Below, piece after piece: positions 60,816-64,000 of a stretch of 64,000 bases of DNA. Source of the stretch: an uncultured Hyphomicrobiales bacterium (GTDB lineage Bacteria > Pseudomonadota > Alphaproteobacteria > Rhizobiales > Beijerinckiaceae); the NCBI GenBank assembly GCA_903931945.1, contig CAIZEI010000158.1, forward strand, positions 1 through 64,000, written 5' to 3'. Numbering within the stretch: position 1 is the stretch's first letter; each line of letters begins with the position of its first letter. Under the pieces are notes generated by a model, which worked only from the letters and a program-made list of their open reading frames with translations, was not told the origin of the DNA and made no database searches. Both the position numbers and the translations under genes were made by a program.

Positions 60816-62135
60816 TCAGCCTAGAAACTGCTTGTAGTAGGGCGTCGTAAATCGTGGGCGCGCCAGTTTTGCCGGAATGGATACATCTCCTGGCCGCAGC
60901 CATTGGGTCTGAATGGGAGAAACTCTGCCGCCAAGTCGTTTGATTGCCAGATCATTGTATTCTTTTGAAAATCGTTGCCAACGCGGTTCGGCGGGATTCG
61001 AACAGAACGGATCGAAAGAAAATGAAATGCCAGCTTCGCCGGAGTAGAGACCGTAAGGCTTTCTGCCGTTTCCAGGACGATGTACAAAGTAGGTAGCCCA
61101 TCCATTGGGCGCATATCCGGTTCTCTCCTGGAATGATTTTGCAAAATTGAATGTTTCGACAACCACCTCGCGCAACCGCGAGATATCATGCTCGTAATAT
61201 TGAAAATCAAGCCGCCGCTCGGTTGGCGACGGGCGCCAGTATTCGTTTACGAAATCGGCGCGCGAATAAATCAGGCCCGTTGGTTGTGGAACCTCTACGC
61301 CCTCGAAGCCGTGCTGGATGGCGAGGCGCTTTGCCAGGCGGAATTCTTCGCATGCGGGCTGGGAGGCGGCGGGAGTCATGGACCCTGGCCCAGCCCTGAA
61401 TCGCTGATCGAGAAAGGCGGCGAGATTGTTCAGGAATACAATCGCCAGGAGCGCATCGCATTGTTCCCGCGCGCGCAACAGGCCAGCGGCCAAATCATCC
61501 GCCGATGCAAATCCCGCAATCGACGTATCCGATCGGCACAGTGTGGCTGCTCGCACTTCGAGTTGGCATTCCACAACGACGCCGGAAAGGCCAAAAGAGC
61601 ATTTGAATTCATGAAAAGCCGCGCCATCGGCGTGGTCCGAGATCGTGCGCAATTGGCCGGACTCATCGACATATGTCAGTGCGACCACATGGGCAGAAAA
61701 GTAACCGGGGCCGTCGAGCGAGGATTCCTTGGTGTCGCCTACGGCTACGGAACCGACCGTCGCCTCGCCAATCTCGGCCTGAAACGGCAATTCCATTTCA
61801 CGCGCTTGCAGCCACAAGTTCAATTTCTTCAAGCGACACCCGGCTTGAACGCGCACAATCCGGCGCCCTTTCACGTCGGTTTCCAAGCTGATGATGTCAT
61901 CCAGCTTGCGCATGCACAGCATCGTTCCGCCGTCGTTGACGATGGTCGCAGTCACCGAAGCCAGCGAGCCGACCGGGTTGACCGGAGTGGGAAAGCGATC
62001 GGGGTTGCCGACCACAGCCTGAACGTCTGCGTAGGAGATGGGTTCGGCGTAAACAGCCGGAGTCGTCGTACGACTCAGGCCCCAATTGCTGAAACTACGG
62101 CCCTCATTTTCAAGCAGCCCCGAAAAATTTCGCAC
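60816..62135 (-). CDS. FAD-linked oxidase (aldonolactone/sugar-alcohol oxidase-like)
   Basis: FAD-binding PCMH-type flavoprotein of 439 residues. FAD domain (about 25-190): ISYADVQAVVGNPDRFPTPVNPVGS, MRKLDDIISLETDVKGRRIVRVQAGCRL, ATVGSVAVGDTKESSLDGPGYFS and FGLSGVVVECQLEV. The C-terminal half has the substrate-domain pattern of L-gulonolactone, D-arabinono-lactone or sugar-alcohol oxidases. No PCMH His-FAD motif is obvious, so flavin binding is probably non-covalent. Substrate unknown. Followed upstream on the same strand by a small NTF2-like gene, 63 bp apart. Confidence 0.85.
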   Translation of the reverse strand: MRNFSGLLENEGRSFSNWGLSRTTTPAVYAEPISYADVQAVVGNPDRFPTPVNPVGSLASVTATIVNDGGTMLCMRKLDDIISLETDVKGRRIVRVQAGCRLKKLNLWLQAREMELPFQAEIGEATVGSVAVGDTKESSLDGPGYFSAHVVALTYVDESGQLRTISDHADGAAFHEFKCSFGLSGVVVECQLEVRAATLCRSDTSIAGFASADDLAAGLLRAREQCDALLAIVFLNNLAAFLDQRFRAGPGSMTPAASQPACEEFRLAKRLAIQHGFEGVEVPQPTGLIYSRADFVNEYWRPSPTERRLDFQYYEHDISRLREVVVETFNFAKSFQERTGYAPNGWATYFVHRPGNGRKPYGLYSGEAGISFSFDPFCSNPAEPRWQRFSKEYNDLAIKRLGGRVSPIQTQWLRPGDVSIPAKLARPRFTTPYYKQFLG

Positions 62136-62198
62136 GGATGGTTCTCCTACGAATTCCGATGGATTTCTGGAATTGCGGTCGTCGGCGCGAATCCAGCT

Positions 62199-62600
62199 CT
62201 ATTTTTTCGACAGGGCCGAGATGATCGCCGCGGTATCGTAAAATTCCTGAAAGCGGATCACCTTGTCGTCCGCGAAAGTGAAGACGTGCACCCATTCGCT
62301 GTCGAATTTGCGCCCCGTGCTTTTGACTTGCGCAACGGTGCGGCCGCGTACAAATACAAGCGCGCCTTCAGCGGCAAACTGAAGTGGTTCGAAGATTTCG
62401 AAGTTCAGGTTCGCATCGAGCGATCCAAAGAAGCTCAAGGCGCCGGGATGGCCCTTGCGAGCGCCGCCCCAGGGAATATCCTCCGAATTGCAATTGGAAA
62501 TCCAATCAATCGAAGGCGCTAGGTTCAAGAGAATGAACGCCACATCGCCGCGGCCGAACGCGCCGTATAGCGTCTGAACCCGTTCTGTATTGCCCAACAT
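62199..62600 (-). CDS. SnoaL/NTF2-like protein
   Basis: A 133-residue NTF2-fold protein. ATG 62600 follows GGGGGATACAA. Segments: RVQTLYGAFGRGDVAFILLNLAPSIDWI, PWGGARKGHPGALSFFGSL, and VFTFADDKVIRFQEFYDTAAI are the usual SnoaL-like core. Such proteins include isomerases, dehydratases and ketosteroid-isomerase-like enzymes, and catalytic residues are not evident here. Probably co-transcribed with the FAD-linked oxidase. Confidence 0.82.
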   Translation of the reverse strand: MLGNTERVQTLYGAFGRGDVAFILLNLAPSIDWISNCNSEDIPWGGARKGHPGALSFFGSLDANLNFEIFEPLQFAAEGALVFVRGRTVAQVKSTGRKFDSEWVHVFTFADDKVIRFQEFYDTAAIISALSKK

Positions 62601-63054
62601 TTGTATCCCCCTGAACACAGCGAGCCACGATCGGCTCCACTGCTGTTTACGGTCAGGGAAGAAATCCGGTTGCGCTTCGATTCAAAAAAACTCGATCCGC
62701 CGGCAATGCGCCCAAATCCCCTCCTGGACACGATCATCGCCGGCGTGGCCACTGCGCGAGGAACTTGCGGCAATGTTGGGCCTCTAAGGAACGGTGGACT
62801 TCGCGTGGCGACAGGGGCGTTCGTCGCTTATAGGCGCCCCCATACCGACATAGCCTGCCCGTCGCCTGTCAATCCAGCTGCGTTCGCTTTGGAGTGTATC
62901 GCGTCGCCAGGACTTTGCCCCGCAACCGAACGAATATATGGCCTTTGGCGTGAGCGGATGCGGGACTCACTTCTTGCGTGCAAGACTTTTCATTCGCCAC
63001 TCCCCATTCGCGCTTCTCCGCTATGATGCCCGCGATTCGGCTCGGGAGGCCCCC
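62601..63054. other. Gap between divergent NTF2-like and FAD monooxygenase genes
   Basis: About 450 bp of divergent intergenic sequence. A plus frame at 62601-63026 has shadow-like composition and no binding site. Promoters for both flanking genes presumably lie here. Confidence 0.4.
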
Positions 63055-64000
63055 TTGGCGCTGCCACAAAAACCACGCGCGCTCATTATTGGCGGATCAG
63101 TTGGCGGGTTGTTTGCCGCCCATTGCCTGCGCAAGGCGGGATGGGACGCGCTGATATTCGAGCGCAGCCGGTCTGAACTTGCCGATCGTGGCGCCTGTAT
63201 CGGCACGCAGCCGCCACTCTACGACGTGATGGCGCATATCGGGGTCAATCTCGACCCGACGGCCGGCGTCGCCAGCAATGAGCGCGTGGTGCTGGACGCT
63301 GCGGGCCAAATCACCCACCATCGAGAAGCGCCTTCGATCGCCAGCGCCTGGGACCGGATTTATCGCCCCTTGCGCGCCGCCGTTCCGGACGAGATCTATC
63401 GCCGTGGCATGCGACTCGACTCTATCGAGCAGCAGGGCGACACTGTGGTGGCGGTCTTTGAAGATGGCGGGCGGGAATGTGGCGATCTGCTGGTGGCGGC
63501 GGATGGCGGACAATCCACCGTGCGCGGCCTGCTCGCCCCGGCGGTCGCGCCGCAATATGCGGGATACGTCGCCTGGCGCGGCGTGATCGATGAGAGCGAT
63601 ATGACCCCCTCTGAGCATGCGCTGCTGTTCGGGCGCATGTCGTTCTGCCTGCCGCAGGGAGAATTGCTGCTCGGACTTGGAATGCCGGGTCGCGACGCCG
63701 ATGCGCGTCCGGGCAGGCGCCGCTATTACTGGATCTGGTTCCGACCTGCCCCGCGCGCCGAAGACTTGCGCGATCTTTGCACCGACGCCACAGGCCATTG
63801 CCATGGCGTGACGATACCGCCGCATCTCGTGCGGCCTGAATTGCTGGAAGACTTGCGTGCGGCGGCGCCAATGCTTTATCCGCCTGATTTCGTCAATCTG
63901 ATCGGGCGCACGAAATGGCTGTTTCCCAATGGCATTTTCGATCTCGATCAGGACACTCTGGTGTTCGGGCGCGTGGCGCTGCTCGGCGACGCCGCCTTTG
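63055..64000 (+). CDS. FAD-dependent aromatic-ring monooxygenase (3' end outside window)
   Basis: Class A flavoprotein monooxygenase; 315 codons are in the window and the gene runs off the right edge. TTG at 63055, five bases after GGGAGG, starts a protein with the FAD glycine motif ALIIGGSVGGLFAAHCLRKAGWD. Later come the NADPH/FAD motif ADGGQSTVRG (DG motif) and, at the edge, GRVALLGDAAF, the second FAD (GD) motif. It resembles 2,6-dihydroxypyridine 3-monooxygenase or salicylate hydroxylase-like enzymes; RGACIGTQP supports the dihydroxypyridine branch. Nearby ATGs at 63023 and 63026 are out of frame. Confidence 0.9.
   Translation, partial: MALPQKPRALIIGGSVGGLFAAHCLRKAGWDALIFERSRSELADRGACIGTQPPLYDVMAHIGVNLDPTAGVASNERVVLDAAGQITHHREAPSIASAWDRIYRPLRAAVPDEIYRRGMRLDSIEQQGDTVVAVFEDGGRECGDLLVAADGGQSTVRGLLAPAVAPQYAGYVAWRGVIDESDMTPSEHALLFGRMSFCLPQGELLLGLGMPGRDADARPGRRRYYWIWFRPAPRAEDLRDLCTDATGHCHGVTIPPHLVRPELLEDLRAAAPMLYPPDFVNLIGRTKWLFPNGIFDLDQDTLVFGRVALLGDAAF

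Noticed and set aside
61188-62522. 444-codon plus-strand frame opposite the FAD oxidase
   Set aside because: No recognised domain; the minus frame shows FAD-binding motifs.

Overview
The window reads as a chromosomal segment of a purple, anoxygenic-phototrophic alphaproteobacterium, most likely of the Hyphomicrobiales (Beijerinckiaceae or Rhodopseudomonas/Bradyrhizobium side). The evidence is a bacteriophytochrome/PpsR pair, bacteriochlorophyll genes (bchE, bchJ, bchG, bciA), an L13-S9-argC cluster, a glnB-glnA operon, a class I PHA synthase and many orphan tripartite-tricarboxylate (TTT/Bug) receptors. Genus-level placement is inference. No rRNA, tRNA or CRISPR array was recognised.

1-12000 (minus strand): a rearranged photosynthesis gene region. 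In transcription order it holds bchE (with a perfect FNR/FixK box upstream), bchJ, hemN, two transposase scraps, bciA, an NnrU-family membrane protein, a bciB relic, bchG, idi, ppsR (with a TGT-N12-ACA PpsR box upstream) and a bacteriophytochrome that runs off the window. The 8-vinyl reductase BciB is reduced to a short deleted relic fused by ATGA to bchG, while the non-homologous 8-vinyl reductase BciA is intact. bchP and the pucC-like gene that often separate bchG from idi are absent at this site.

12000-16000: a YHS-domain relic, two TTT receptors and a polysaccharide deacetylase gene cut by an amber codon. 16000-23300: housekeeping genes aroQ-accB-accC, a secreted Ala/Pro-rich protein, glnB-glnA, sseA and cysK. 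23300-30960: an SPFH protein, an SDR, a DUF1489 protein, a cupin/TTT-receptor/VOC operon, a CDF-like membrane protein with a VanX-type dipeptidase, and a triheme cytochrome c. 30960-37700: a flavin monooxygenase, a short HPF-like protein, a TauD-like dioxygenase, and a run of four periplasmic binding proteins without membrane subunits.

37700-49970: a decayed glycosyltransferase, an aminotransferase with one in-frame ochre codon, PHA synthase, a FadL/OmpP1 porin, an FAH-family hydrolase, a repeat-rich secreted protein, argC, rpsI-rplM and a Mur ligase. 50400-57800: superoxide dismutase; a three-gene periplasmic redox operon (725-residue mono-heme protein, DsrE protein, TsdA-like cytochrome with one broken heme motif); a toxin-antitoxin pair; rplY-pth.

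58100-60712: a compact light/redox stress locus. A BLUF photoreceptor and folE are transcribed away from an ECF sigma factor and an anti-sigma factor that joins an RskA-like N-terminus to a ChrR-like cupin. The right end holds an FAD-linked oxidase, an NTF2-fold protein and the start of an FAD monooxygenase cut by the window edge.
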